Below are positions 63,752-64,000 of a stretch of 64,000 nucleotides of DNA, one piece after another. The DNA lies in NCBI RefSeq assembly GCF_000189635.1, contig NW_002476246.1, positions 682,001 to 746,000 on the forward strand, given 5' to 3'. Made by a program: the position numbers and the translations under genes. The DNA comes from Tetrahymena thermophila SB210. Its lineage: Eukaryota; Ciliophora; Oligohymenophorea; Hymenostomatida; Tetrahymenidae. Every line of letters begins with the position of its first letter. The first letter of the stretch is position 1. The notes beneath the pieces were generated by a model that saw nothing but the letters and a program-made list of their open reading frames with translations, was not told the origin of the DNA and ran no database searches.

Positions 63752-64000
63752 TACGAAATTTATCAGACTAGTTTTATTAGATATTACGAAAATCTTCGTT
63801 TGGGTTTGACGATGAATTCTATTAATTTCATTCACTCTCAAATTTTTTACCAATAAATTGTCAATAAAAGTTGCAAGTAAGTACTCACACACTCAGTATC
63901 TGAAAGTAATAAAGGTTATTTCAATTTTAGAGAGCCAGTTAAGCTTCAACAAATAAGCAAATTTTAATTTCTCTATCAATTAAATTAACAAAACCAACTT
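63752..64000 (+). CDS. Partial gene running off the right edge
   Basis: Two exons join in frame: 63752-63876 (after an acceptor TTAG) and 63931-64000 (continuing beyond the window), through a 54-nt GT-AG intron. The translation reads YEIYQTSFIRYYENLRLGL, then NSINFIHSQIFYQQ, then after the splice KEPVKLQQISKFQFLYQL. In-frame TAA codons fall as Gln. The upstream exon with the start was not found, and too little is visible to name a family. Confidence 0.5.

Overview
The window reads as nuclear DNA of a ciliate using the Tetrahymena code, most likely the Tetrahymena thermophila macronuclear genome. Long frames with clear protein similarity run through many TAA and TAG codons where the family has glutamine, and end only at TGA. 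The sequence is extremely AT-rich, and genes are split by short AT-rich GT-AG introns. I identified the organism from code usage and gene style, not from a database search. No tRNA, rRNA, CRISPR array, telomere repeat or intact transposon was seen.

Layout: an ABHD4/5-like alpha/beta hydrolase (3779-4843, +); a small candidate membrane protein (6974-7303, -) head-to-head with a 3-hydroxyisobutyryl-CoA hydrolase-like enzyme (7373-9752, +); a 5.5 kb gene-poor stretch; a two-EF-hand protein with an N-myristoylation motif (15240-16248, +); a five-exon protein with a presequence-like N-terminus (20614-22474, -); a Hen1 small-RNA 2'-O-methyltransferase in eight exons (23982-25672, -); a complete 25-exon axonemal dynein heavy chain of 4108 residues (27511-43084, +), filling a quarter of the window; a seven-TPR protein (44238-45281, -); a four-TM protein (46556-47692, -); a leucine-rich-repeat gene made of repeated 90-nt phase-2 exons, with a frameshifting insertion (48960-52550, +); a secreted Kazal-like cysteine-rich protein (53246-53674, -); two decayed-looking coding remnants (about 55.3-55.7 kb and 59.1-59.6 kb); an unrecognised 350-residue protein (60555-61607, -); and the start of a gene that runs off the right edge.

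The genes do not form a pathway and there is no operon logic. Hen1 connects the window to the scnRNA/Piwi pathway that directs DNA elimination in Tetrahymena, and dynein connects it to ciliary motility. The items most worth a second look are the one-repeat-per-exon LRR array with its 14-nt disruption, the orphan 350-residue protein, the long C-terminal extension on Hen1, two strong inverted repeats, and a TGA-free intron of 3n length in dynein.
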